From Eucommia ulmoides (Eukaryota; Streptophyta; Magnoliopsida; Garryales; Eucommiaceae), in contig CM028339.1 of assembly GCA_016647705.1 (NCBI GenBank), forward strand, positions 22,246,803 through 22,310,802: 64,000 bases of DNA, written 5' to 3'. Positions 25,329-36,090 of the stretch are shown here, one piece after another. The position numbers were made by a program, and so were the translations under genes. Every line of letters starts with the position of its first letter. Position 1 is the first letter of the stretch. The notes below the pieces were generated by a model, which did not search any database, was not told the DNA's origin, and saw only the letters and a list, made by a program, of their open reading frames with translations.

Positions 25329-25575
25329 AGTTTTTGGCGCCGTTGCCAGGGATTAGTGTGAATTTTATTTGATTATTGTCAAATTTTGTTCCCGTCAACA
25401 TATACCAAGTCTTTGGTGTTGTTGACGTGGGATTAGTTTGGATTTAATTGAATATTGCAAAAGAAACGCGGTATCGGCTCAGAACTTAAGTTTTATATAG
25501 GAAAAGCAAATTGATCATTTCCTAGTCCGTCAACACACCAAGTCTTTGGCATTGCAGACGTGGGATTAGTGTGAA
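25329..25575 (+). promoter_or_regulatory. Primer binding site of B followed by two diverged copies
   Basis: The true site begins right after the LTR: AGTTTTTGGCGCCGTTGCC, then AGGGAT, an excellent tRNA-Asp match. Two further copies follow with the same context. They start near 25,403 (TACCAAGTCTTTGGTGTTG) and 25,534 (ACACCAAGTCTTTGGCATTG), each ending GACGTGGGATTAGT. So the junction of LTR end, primer site and GGGATTAG appears three times within 260 bp. Confidence 0.75.
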
Positions 25576-26099
25576 TTCTAAGTTGATATTGCGACTAAGT
25601 AGTCGAGTGTTAATCCTGACATTTATTTTTGTTTTGTTTTTAATTTTTGTTTTACTGTGTTAATAAGATCAAGCAGTGCGAGAAACGATGAAGAAGGCTA
25701 ATTCTCAATCCCGAGATGGAGCTTATTGCAAATGATAAGGACTGAGAGGAGAAGCCGATTTCAAAGCCATGATCTTGATCCGACTAAGCATTTGAACCCA
25801 AATTCCTTGTCTATGGGGAATTTTGGTGAAAAATACTTAGTGACACAAAAGTCCAGCTGGGGACGGTAACTCAAGCGCTATTCTTTTGAAATGAAACTTA
25901 GGGTATCAAATTACCCAATTTTTGTTACTATTTATTTGATTATTTATTCTTTTTGGAAGCCGGTATGGCTTCGAAACGTGTTTGGCAGTGAATTTAGGAG
26001 TGTGGATGCTTGGGGAAGTATTCTAAATTTAAACACGTTGAACAAGCGAAGTAAAAACGTACAGGGTGGAGTCGTCTTTTGAAAATTTGAGAAAAACAT

Positions 26100-26425
26100 T
26101 AAAGTGGGAGCTAAAGGCCCACCGCCCAAGCGATAAACCACCGTTTAGGCGGTAAAAATACAGAGTGGGTGAAAACATCCCACCGCTCAGGCGGTAAAAA
26201 TACAAGATGCACCAAATTTTCAAAATATGCTCCACCGCTTAGGCAGAAAAAATCACCACCTAGGCGGATTAACAGTAGAACAAAACGTGGCACACTGGTG
26301 TAATTTTGCTAAGGCGTAAAAACCACCGCCTAAGTGAAATTTCGTCAGAAGGTTTGATTTTAAAGAAAAGAGTTCCACTGCCAAAGTGGTGGACCTTCTA
26401 CTGTTAAAAACAGCCCGTCGCTAAA
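26100..26425. repeat. Internal palindrome cluster in B
   Basis: CACCGCCCAAGCGATAAACC, CACCGCTCAGGCGG and CACCGCTTAGGCAG-type palindromes. Same kind as in B's LTRs but placed about 0.6-0.9 kb upstream of the gag-like region. Pyrimidine-rich sequence follows (26,455-26,560), as it does after the LTR cluster. Confidence 0.75.
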
Positions 26426-27021
26426 AAAAAATTAAAAATGCAAGGTTCCCTCCCAAATCCTCCCCCTTCTTTCTAAAACTTCACTCCCAAACCGTTCCAA
26501 ATCTCTAAAATCATCCGTCCATTACCAAAAGTGGTCATTCCCATCACGATTCATCCTCCAAGAATCGGATTTCAACCCCTATTTCCGAAAATCAAGGGTT
26601 TTTGCGAAAAAGGTACGATTTCTTTATTTTCTTTTGATTAGACAATTATTTCTCAACAAGTAAGTTTCTTTTACATTACATTTAGTCTAGTTATTGAAAT
26701 TATTGGTTGATTTGCATGATTATATCAAAGAAATCAATGGATTTTGAAATTTTGCCCAAAAACCTTTAACCCTAGTTTCGCGATTTCGTAGTTCAATGGG
26801 TTTTTGGTTTGATTCTTGATGATACACATATTTAATTGAATTGTTTGAGTGTGTGGATTAATATAGGATGTCACATTTGTGAAAAATTGTTTGAAAAATT
26901 CAAATGGGTATTCATTTTGGGATGAATTTGTTCATGACAATGTGATTAGGGAAGTTTATGTTTTTCAAATGTTCATATATGATAAGGATGTGTTGGGTTT
27001 TTGTGATTGTGATTGTAGGAA

Positions 27022-28159
27022 ATGCCGAAAAGAGCAGCTAAGAAGAGGGCTAGAGGCGAAGGGTCGAGTTCAAACCCTAGAGTGCCGACCGACGTTGACT
27101 TTGATGTTACCCGCTTTGTGTCAAAACAAGCGGCGGAACATTTCAAAGAACACGAAAAGCATCGTGCTTGCATACGTCAACGGGGATTCGATCCGATCAA
27201 GGAGCTCCCGGAGGAATTTCGGAATGAAATCCAAAAGCCGCTACTGGGAACAATTCTGCAAATCGCCACCCCTAGGCGAAATCGCTTTGGTCAAAGAGTT
27301 CTATGCAAATGCTACCGAGGCCATCGACGATCTAGCAAGGGTTCGAAACCAACCCATTATCTTCAGCCCCGACTTCATAAACCATCTCTTTGGGCTTTCG
27401 GCATCGGAGTCACTTGAAAGCCAAGAACCTTCTTTACAACAGGTCATCCATTATACCACATCTGGCCTGGTAAAGTGGAAACACCAGGGGCTGAACGTCG
27501 CTACATCTTCAGTGAGATGCCTCAAGCTGGTTTCAAAAATATGGCACAACTTCATCTGTGGAAGCCTCTTGCCGACATCACATTTGTCAGACGTCTCAAA
27601 GGACATGGCCTATTTGATCTATAAAATCCAGACCGGACAACCCATAAACGTTGGATTTATGATCTATTCATTAATTTTTCATGCTTTGAAAATGGTAAAG
27701 GGTGGGCTCCCGTTCCCGTCACTTTTGACCCATATATTCAGATTAGCTGATGTGACTGTATCCGGGGGAAGCCAGTGTGAATCCATCTCTCCACTTATGC
27801 TGTCAACAATAAATCGGTTGTTGAAGAAGGGGGCGCAAGAGGCACCTGAGCCTAAGCCGAAGGAAGGGGAAGAGCAACCAGATGATACGGCTGGACCTTC
27901 TGGAGCCCGAGCTGAAAGGTCACAAGAAAGGATAAACAACAAGTTTTAGATCGTCCTTCAGAATCAATACGAGATTGCCTCTTTCCTGGATCAATTTTTG
28001 AGGCAACAAGATCGAGTCCAACGGAAGATTTGGGAGGGCCTTGGCCTTGAGATGGACGATTTCCCACCGATGCCATCTGTGCCACCACATCTACTCCAGA
28101 GACCACATTCTCCTTCTCAAAGTGATAATGGTGATGATTCGTCTTTAGGTGAACAGTAG
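27022..28159 (+). pseudogene. Gag-like 'putative plant transposon protein' region of B (broken)
   Basis: Starts MPKRAAKKRARGEGSSS, a basic N-terminus shared with element A, which is why this start is preferred over the upstream ATG at 26,879. Next come VTRFVSKQAAEHF, VKEFYANATEAIDDL and IIFSPDFINHLFGL (about 27,110-27,400). FICGSLLPTSH and IYKIQTGQPINVGFMI follow (about 27,550-27,665), then an acidic, Pro-rich C-terminus. The KEFYAN...FSP..IN.L.GL...LLPTSH...PINVG pattern resembles the plant family annotated 'putative plant transposon protein', common in Athila-related elements. Likely role: particle protein, by position only. Fossil with at least two breaks; no pol follows. Confidence 0.7.
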
Positions 28160-29903
28160 GGAATAAATCTTATTCCCTAGGTATGTGTTCAACCCATTTT
28201 TTGTGCAAGCATGCTATATGTTTATTGGGTTCGCTGATATTGGAACATTGCCATGTTCAGGCCTGAGTGGTAGGGATTGGATGATAGTTTAGTGGATGTT
28301 CATCCATTTTGACTTTTTGTAGAAAAGGATGAACAGTTATTATTATTTTTGAACAAAATGAAAATTTTTGTTGTACAGACTTTTATTTATTTATGTATGT
28401 TTTTAGTTTTTTAATTTTTTAGTTTAGTTAGTTTAATTTTTGTTTTTGCATATTTAGTGATTAGATTAAATTATGTATGTTAGTATTAGAATTAGTTTAA
28501 TATTGTGCATATATAAAGTTGTGTTTGCATGTAAGTTCATTTGGGCCAAAACCCGATGATGAGAATTATCCTCAAATTGCATATTGAGGTTGGGGGTAAT
28601 ACCGTCCTTGAGTGTTTTGTGTGCTTAACATGTCAATTGTGTAAAAATTATCTCGATCCGAAAAATGCACGACATTTGAACTCAAAGTATAATTATCTGA
28701 ACGATTAGACGTTGATTATTCGATATTAAGTTCATCATATAAAATGAGGAAACTAGAACTTGATTTGGGAAAAACTTGAGGCAGAATCCTAGGTAAGGTA
28801 ATTCCGGAAACGTGATTTAGGCCGTCAATTTTTCGCTTGAACCGTTGTAGCTAACCTGAAAATATTCATTCCTTATTTTCCCTGTCGAAGCCGAGAATGT
28901 AATCAATTTTGAATACGTTTCAAATACTCTTGTCATTTAAATTTTTCCTAAACCAAAGTGGCTAAACCTAATTTTCAAAATTGAGTGATATCAAGTGAGC
29001 GGTTGGGTTTTTGATAATTTTTTATTGATTCGGTATTAGTGTATTCACTTGTCACTTTTGTATTTCTTTTTGCACGCTCCTAAAATAAATTTGGGGGTGT
29101 GTTTCTATCATTTCTTTTTACATATTCCTAAAATTTTGCAAATTCGAATAAGTTTGGGGGTGTGTTTCTCTAACTTCTTTTTTGCACTCTCCTAAAACTG
29201 TAATTATTCGATTTAATTTAGGAATATGTTGTAAAAATAAATAAATAATAATAATAATAAAAAAATGAATGAATATAATTTTTCATTTTCTTCTCTTTCG
29301 ACAAGTGAATACCAGGATCTTCGTTTCTTATTCAGAGTTATATTCTAAGAATATGTGGGTTATGAGAGAGGATAGCGACAAGCGATTTTACCTCGGGTAT
29401 CGATCGATTAAACCAATTTGCTATTTTATTTCAAGTGATACCCGTGGTCGTTCTCCAAAGCCAAACCAAGCCCTATTGATTTCTGTGAATATCCGAGCCT
29501 ACATTAGTGGATAGTAGACTCCAATCAAGCGTATGGTTTTCCTGAATCCTTCAACGGTTTAAATTATGAGTTTAACAATTGAATAATCTAATCCGGTATT
29601 TGACTAGTTATACATTTGAGTTCTCACACACACACTTCAAATGGATCTAGAATGGTTTTTATTGATATTGATCGTTGAAATTCTAGAACACCACTTGGTG
29701 TGGGTTACTTCCCGAACTTGATCCGATTTAGGGATGTTGAGGGAGGAACAAATTGGTCATTTCGATTGAACTTTATATTTACATGCATCTACTTCTTTTG
29801 TGTTAGTTTAATTTTTCATTTTTAGTTGATTAGTTTGTTAGTTAGTCTAGTTTAGTGTTAGTGTTTTGCTCAAGGACTAGTAAAATTCTAAGTTTGGGGG
29901 TAT
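28160..29903 (+). other. Element B 3' interior with PPT-like repeats
   Basis: Non-coding. Two units of a roughly 60-70-bp repeat at 29,085-29,220 carry AAATTTGGGGGTGTG and AAGTTTGGGGGTGTG. The real tract at 29,890 reads AAGTTTGGGGGTAT directly before the LTR. Similar repeats occur in A (5,385-5,560), E2 (31,617-31,740) and E1 (35,185-35,235). Confidence 0.75.
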
Positions 29904-31450
29904 TGATAGGTGTGAAAAACCTATCTATTTCTAAACCGAATTTGTTAGTTCTCAAGCATTTTAGTTATATTTAATTGTGTTTTAGTGTGTTTTAGTGTAG
30001 AACAAGTGAAAGGACGTCAAAGGGCGAGAAACAAATGAAAACGGTGGATAAACGGTGAACAAAATGTGCAAAACAGGGTTTCGATGAATGAAGACCACCG
30101 CCTAAGCGGAAGTTCCACCGCTTAGGCGGAAAAGAGGCAAAATGTTGGAGTGCTGAAGGGCTGAACTACCTCCTAGGCGAGAAAACCACCTCCTAGGCAA
30201 GAAAACAACAGAATATCTTGCCAGCAGCCACCGCCTAAGCGGAAAAACCACCATTTAGGCGAAGTAACCGACAGAACTTAACCGACTTAAGTCCACCGCC
30301 TAAGCGGTGAACCACCGCTTAGGCGGTGACACTCTACACAGAAATATCTATTTTTAGATATTTTGAAGATATTTTCCAAATCCCTCCTTTTAACCCCTTT
30401 CCCCACCAAACCAAAACAACAACCCTAAGAGGTTAGAACCCCTTAGACGTGAGAGGAGGCTCTGGTTGTTCTTGGGAGCTCTCTTCCACCTTAGTTAGAT
30501 TAGATTAGTTTAGGAAGTAGATTAGATTAGTTGTAAAGAGTGTTCTTGGCCAATCCTTGAAGAGCCAAAAGAGGAAGTTCATCAAAGGAAAAGAGGAAGC
30601 TCGTGAGGATCGTTCTTTGGCGAAAGTGGACTACTCCACTTTGAGATTTGGCTTTTCTTCCCTTGTTTTCATCTGTGCATTTAATATTTATAGTTGGTAA
30701 TGATAATATCCTCTTGATTAAATGTTGTATTGGCTAAGAACATGTTAGTGTAATTTAGAGATGAGTTAGGGAAGGTGTAGTTGTGTAAATACTCATTTGG
30801 TTTAACATACGTTTCTTTAACAGTTGTTGTTTTTAGTCCGATTGTGTTTATCATTTGATGACGATCTTAATATGCTTGTAACAGTATTAGGGTTTGACTT
30901 GAGAATCTAGGGTTTGACACTCGGGAGAGGTAACCTTGGAGTCAGACTAGGGTAAACACATCGTTACGACCTAACGACCCGGGAGGGCGTTAGTTAGTAT
31001 GCAATCGATGACGTTGGGTCAAGACTCACGCGGCCTAGAGTCGTTAAGACATTTAGGGGGACCTCTTCGTCGACACGAAGTCGCGTATTCCCCCGTCTTA
31101 CACTCCGAAGAGGTGGCGGAGGAGTTTTCGAACCGAGATTGTCGGATACCCAAACTCCGTTATTGTTAATCGAACGAAATCAAACGTGTATTAAGTGAAC
31201 GAAATCAATCCCTAATTAATCAACCTAGTTAGAATTAACCCACTAATTGTAATTTAGCTTAGTTTAATTTCAATTCATGTCTTCCGTTGTCAGGATGACA
31301 CAAGATTACGTTAATTGCGGTATTCAATTCAATTATTCACACTTTTCTCTGTGGGAACGATATCCGATTTTCAAAGATCCACTATATTAAAACTTTAGAC
31401 CTCGTATACTTGCGAGCGTAAGTAGGCGTGCACAAAGGATGCACCTACCA
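29904..31450 (+). repeat. 3' LTR of element B
   Basis: 1,547 bp, TGATAGGTGT to CACCTACCA. Palindrome cluster at 30,090-30,330. Nearly identical to the 5' LTR, apart from a short extra segment near 30,793. Confidence 0.85.
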
Positions 31451-31535
31451 CTTCAATAACTAAAATACTCAATTAAACCATTAGTTCCACCGAAACATCA
31501 ACACTTAATTGTTCATCAAAATCTTAGGATCAATA

Positions 31536-32944
31536 GAAACAACCCTGAATATACGTTTAAGAACGTCATACTCACTTGTCATGTCAAAAAGAAATGTAAA
31601 TTTATTTTTATTTTTATTTTTTTCACATAACACACCCCCATACTCGTTCGAATATTTAAATTTTAGGAGTGTGCAAAAAGGATTAAGTAACACACCCCCA
31701 AACTCTTTCGAATTTCTATAATTTTAGGAGTGTGCAAAAATATGAACAACATACGACAAGTGAGTACTCGAATACCAAACTAATTTAGAAGTTCGCCCTA
31801 AACCCAACCACTCACATCAAGTAGCGAAATGCTAACTTGATTCACTCACGTTGTGCCTTCGGTTTAGCGATAAAGGTTTGGAAAAAGTTCAATCGGCTAG
31901 GGTATTTGATAAATATTTAGAAATTGAATTGGCATTTTAGTTTCGACAGGGTAATGAGGGATAATGATATTGTATGGTAGGCTTCAAAAGGCTCAAGCGA
32001 TCAAACGAATGTCTAAATCATATCTCCTAAACAACCTCGCCTAGGATTTCGCATCGAATTTCCCTCAAATCAAATTCTAGAATCCCTATTGTCTTGAAAT
32101 TGAGTGAAGGATAATCTATTTCAAATCAATTAGATAGTGCTTTATTGAGTTTACGTGCTCGTGTATTTAGGATCTACAATAACTTTTACTAAGACAATAC
32201 GTTAAGCACACAGAACACACATGAATAATCTTTACGCTCGACCTCAATAAACAATTAGGGGACCGGGTAAAGGCCTAGATGACCAAAACAACTACTAAAC
32301 TAAACAAACTAATCCTAAATAAGCATGTACACATAAAACAAAACATAAACTACAACTAAACATATAATACTATACTAACACATCACACCCGACTTAAACA
32401 AGCAATTATCACAACAACCCTATCAGTGATCCCAATGACAGTTTATAGCATGATAATGAAGATAGAGATTTAGAACACATACCTGGGAGGCAATAGGATC
32501 TTGCCTCCACTTCAAGTCGACGGAGATGGATTTAATTTATTCTTGCCTTGGGTTGCCTCCCAAGAAGCGCTTGGTTTAATGTCCTAAGCCTGACACATGC
32601 CCTCAAGACTGGCGAGATTTTGTTTTGGATGGCTCGATCTTTCAATGACACGACTCACCGACTTATGTGTGTGGCCAAGCACTATAAACAGTTCAGAATC
32701 CCGTTGAAAGAAATGCATCAATACATGTAGATCTAACATTGCCAAGTACCCTGCATAAGAAATACAAAAATAACACTACAAAGAAAAATTACATACACTA
32801 ATACCCAAATTAAAATCAATTAATATAATCACAATATCAATAATAATCTAAAATACAATCCCCGACAATCGTTACTAAAAACATGGTGGCGATCGTCGAA
32901 GACTGAATTTGACAAACTTATCCCTGGTAAGGACACCAAAAACT
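31536..32944 (-). other. E2 interior, non-coding
   Basis: On the minus strand: a leader (32,400-32,944) with the Athila block that reads TTGGGAGGCAACCC, then directly the 3' interior with PPT-like repeats at 31,617-31,740. No coding region separates them. A diverged primer site (AGTTTTTGGTGTCC) adjoins the LTR at 32,944. Confidence 0.65.
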
Positions 32945-34523
32945 TGGTGGCCGCAATTTAAGCGTTTCCATTTTCACCGCAAGTGTACGAATCAAGTTTT
33001 AGTATAATGGACCTTTCGGTCGAATATCGTATCCACAAGGATTGGATGAGATTACTATCGACTACCGCGATTATCATAATCTAATTTTATCTAGGCGATA
33101 AAAATAGGATATAAAATTAAATACTAATACTAAAATACTAATTTAACTATACTAATTCTACATTGAGATAGTTTTGAGAAAATAGATTGTCTTGGGATTA
33201 GTTTCATTTACGAATACGTGTTTAATCTCGTTTTAGTTTATGTTAATGGCATTCGACTTATCCGACAATCTCAGTTCGTAAACTCCCTTGCCACCTCTCC
33301 CTAGTGTAAGACGAGAGAATATACGACTTCGTGTCAACGAAGAAGTCCCCATCAACGTCTTAACGACCCTAGATTGTGTAAGTCTCACCCTAACGTCATT
33401 GATTGCGCACAATCCAACTCTCTTCCGGGTTATTGGATCGTCGCGTTGTATTTACCCTATCGACAATCTCAATTCTAAAACTCCCTTGCTACCTCTCCCG
33501 AGTGTAATATGAGGGAATACGAGACTTCGAGTCAACAAAGAAGTCCCATCAACATCTTAACGACCCTAGGTCACGTGAGTCTTGCCCCAACGTCATCGAT
33601 TGTACACAATCTAATTCCCTCACGGGTTATTGGATCGTGGCGTTTGTTTATTCTAGTTTGAATTCAGGATTTGTCAAACCCCGTATTCTCATAACATCAT
33701 TCTAGGCATGATAAACAAACAATATGGCATACACAATCAAAATAACGAAGAACATCCGCAAACGAAACACAAACTCAACTAAACCACGTATTCATAAATT
33801 TATTAATAATCCCTAAATAACCTATGTTTAGCCAATGGCCATAACCATGTATATAATGTAAAATGGCGTAAACATGCTCAACAACTACCAAAATGAAGAA
33901 AACAAAGAAAAGAAACGAACGACTTAGTCGATATCTGAAGATTAGGTGCTAAAACTGTTTATCGATCGCTTCCTCCTTCATCTTCTACCTCGGGTTGAGA
34001 GCTTTTCCTAAAAAATCTCTCAAACTCACCCTAAAATATAGCCTAAGGGGTTGGGGGCTGATTCCACCGGAAGAGAAGAGGAAAGAAAGGGTTTAAATAG
34101 GCAAAATATCTAATAAAATATATTAAGACTGTGCAAAGCTAATCGCCTAGGCTGTGGGTATGTCGGTTTAATGTTCACCGCGGTGGTGTAGAAGGCAGGG
34201 AACTTGGTGACATCTTGCATTTTCACCGTCGCGACAGTGGATCTCAGCGTCGTGGCAGTGGACGTTTAGCAAGAATTTGTGCACTCTGTATTTTCACCGC
34301 CTAGGCGGTGGGCTGCGGTTTTTAGAATCTTGCCTCCTTGCTTGTTTTCTATCGTTCTTGGTCCGAATTGATGGTTTGCGCTCCGATTTCATACCTTTTT
34401 ACCCATACACCTGTTTTAATACAAAATTAATAAAAATATATTAAAACTTAACAAAAATATATTAAATGTACTAAAAAACTAACAATTTTGGTTTGGAAAT
34501 ATATAGGTAATTTACACCTATCA
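32945..34523 (-). repeat. 5' LTR of E2
   Basis: 1,579 bp. Minus strand runs TGATAGGTGT to GCGGCCACCA. Palindrome cluster at 34,140-34,325 with mixed CTAGG and CGCGG-type cores. The tandem duplication (period about 198 bp) begins near 33,263 and 33,461. About 0.3 kb of the LTR is nearly identical to 21,206-21,491. Confidence 0.75.
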
Positions 34524-36090
34524 CTTAGTATATGTGTTTAGTTGTAGTTTATGTTTTGTTTTACGTATGCATATTTTTTTATGATAGTTTTTGTGCATGT
34601 GCTGAGTTTTGACTTCATTTAGGCCATTACCCGATGATGAGTCTGTCCCCTGGTTGTTTATTGAGGTTGAGCGTAAAGCTCATGCATGTGTAATATGTGT
34701 GCTTGATGTATCGTCTTAGTAAAAATTATTGTAGATCCTAAATGCACGAGCACGTAAACTCAATATAACACTATCTAATTGATTTGAAAACGATTATCCT
34801 TCCATCAATTTTATGACAATAGAGATTCTAGAACTTGATTTGAGAAAAATTCGAGGCGAAATCCTAGACGAGGTTGTTCAGAAGATATGATTTAGGTAGT
34901 CACTTTGTCGCTTGAGCCTTTTTAGCTTACCTTGATATATCATTATCCCTCGTTATGCTGTCGAAGCCTTTAAACTGTTTCAATTCTAAACGCTTAACCA
35001 ATACCACATGACCGATTAAATTTCTTTCCAAACCTATATCGCTAAACCAAAGGCACAAATTTGAGAGAATCAAGTTAGCAGTTACAAATGCTACTTGAAG
35101 TGAGCAGTTGGGTTTAGGGCGAACTTTATATTGGTTCGAAATTCGAGTACTCACTTGTCGTTTTTGTTCGTTTTTCACACACCTCTTAAATAGTAACAAT
35201 CGAAACAAGTTCGAGTGTTTCGGGGTGTGCTCAACCAATTTCGAAGGAGAAGAACGCGTTGCAATAAAGGAGAAGCGATCGTTAGACGGTTTTAGCGTCG
35301 AATCTTCGGACTACGGCTAAGTTCTTCCATTTCTCTCTTTATTTTCTTAACTTTAGTAGGATGTTGAGCATGTTTAGCTCAGTTTTTAATGTATAACTAG
35401 TTATGACCATGAATTAAACATGGATTGTAATAGGGATTAACATATTATTTATAAAAATGTAGTTTTTGTTGAATTTGTGTTTCGTTTATGGTTGTTCCTT
35501 ATAATTTCGATTGTGTTGTCATGTTTCTATGATTATATGCTAATTTAGATATATTGAGAATACGGAGTTTGACACTCGGGAGAAGTAACCCCGGATTAGG
35601 ACTAGGGTAAACACAACGCGTGATATCAATGACGTTGAAGCAAGAATCATGCGACCTAGGGTCATTAAGACATTGAGGGGGACTTATTCGTTGACACGAA
35701 GTCACGTATTCCCCTGTCTTATACTCGGGAGAGGTGGCGAAGGAGTTTACAAACCGAGATTGTCGAATATGCCAAACGCCGTTAATGTTAACTAAAACGA
35801 AATCAAACACATTTAAGTAAATAAAGTTAATCCCTAAGCAATCTACTCCCCTAAACAATCTCAATATAGTATTTATAGTATAGTTAACTTAATTAGTATT
35901 TTAGTTTAGTATTAATTAATAATTAAATACATTTTTAGCGCCTAGATAAAGTTAGGTTATGAAAATTGCGGTACTCGATAGTAATCTCAACCAATCCCTG
36001 TGGATACGATACCCGACCGAAAGATCTATTATACTAAAACTTAACCCGTATGCTTATAGTGAAAGTGGCGACGCATAATTGCGGCCACCA
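34524..36090 (+). other. E1 3' interior and partial 3' LTR
   Basis: 34,524-35,212 matches the 3' interiors of A and B. From about 35,213 the sequence matches the second half of E1-type LTRs and ends GCGGCCACCA. No genes. Confidence 0.6.

Larger units (their letters stand above)
23798..31450 (+). mobile_element. Athila-like non-autonomous Ty3/gypsy element B
   Basis: 7,653 bp with LTRs 23,798-25,328 and 29,904-31,450, tRNA-Asp primer site at 25,329, one gag-like region at 27,022-28,159 and polypurine tract AAGTTTGGGGGTAT at 29,890-29,903. Target duplication cttaa (23,793-23,797) and cttca (31,451-31,455), one mismatch. The LTRs differ by only about 3% by eye plus a small indel, so this is the youngest-looking LTR element here and the innermost of its stack. 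Structurally whole, but the coding region is broken in at least two places. No pol. Confidence 0.85.
23010..31535 (-). repeat. SIRE-like LTR fragment split by element B
   Basis: 23,010-23,797 and 31,451-31,535 are the two sides of one minus-strand SIRE-like LTR fragment. They match 13,850-14,690 in S1's LTR. The join AACTTAA...TAACTAAAATAC shows that B inserted here. GTCGAC palindrome units at 23,200-23,360. The right end is GGATCAATA. Confidence 0.75.
21206..34523 (-). mobile_element. Athila-like non-coding element E2, minus strand, inside E1
   Basis: The 5' LTR is 32,945-34,523, with a diverged primer site on its left side. The interior is 31,536-32,944. A piece of the other LTR is at about 21,206-21,491. 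It lies inside E1's leader: E1 sequence stops near 21,205 and resumes at 34,524. It hosts the E3 LTR, a SIRE-like LTR fragment and element B. No coding domain. Left boundary is approximate. Confidence 0.6.
19442..36090 (+). mobile_element. Athila-like non-coding element E1, split by E2
   Basis: Begins TGATAGATGT at 19,442 and ends GCGGCCACCA at 36,090. Parts: 5' LTR 19,442-20,790, primer site and leader to about 21,205, then after the E2 insertion the 3' interior from 34,524 and part of the 3' LTR from about 35,213. The leader passes straight to the 3' interior, as it also does in E2, so this subfamily carries no coding region. Flanks are gcgca on the left and acgtgca on the right, so the target duplication is at best imperfect (gcgca/gtgca). 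Confidence 0.65.

Noticed and set aside
26879-27021. Upstream ATG as start of B's gag-like region
   Set aside because: The relative in element A starts at the MPK-KRARG position corresponding to 27,022; the upstream stretch resembles leader sequence and is not conserved as protein.
35108-35864. Open frames of 60-120 codons in E1's 3' interior and LTR
   Set aside because: Same frames are not kept in the matching parts of A, B and E2; no domain.
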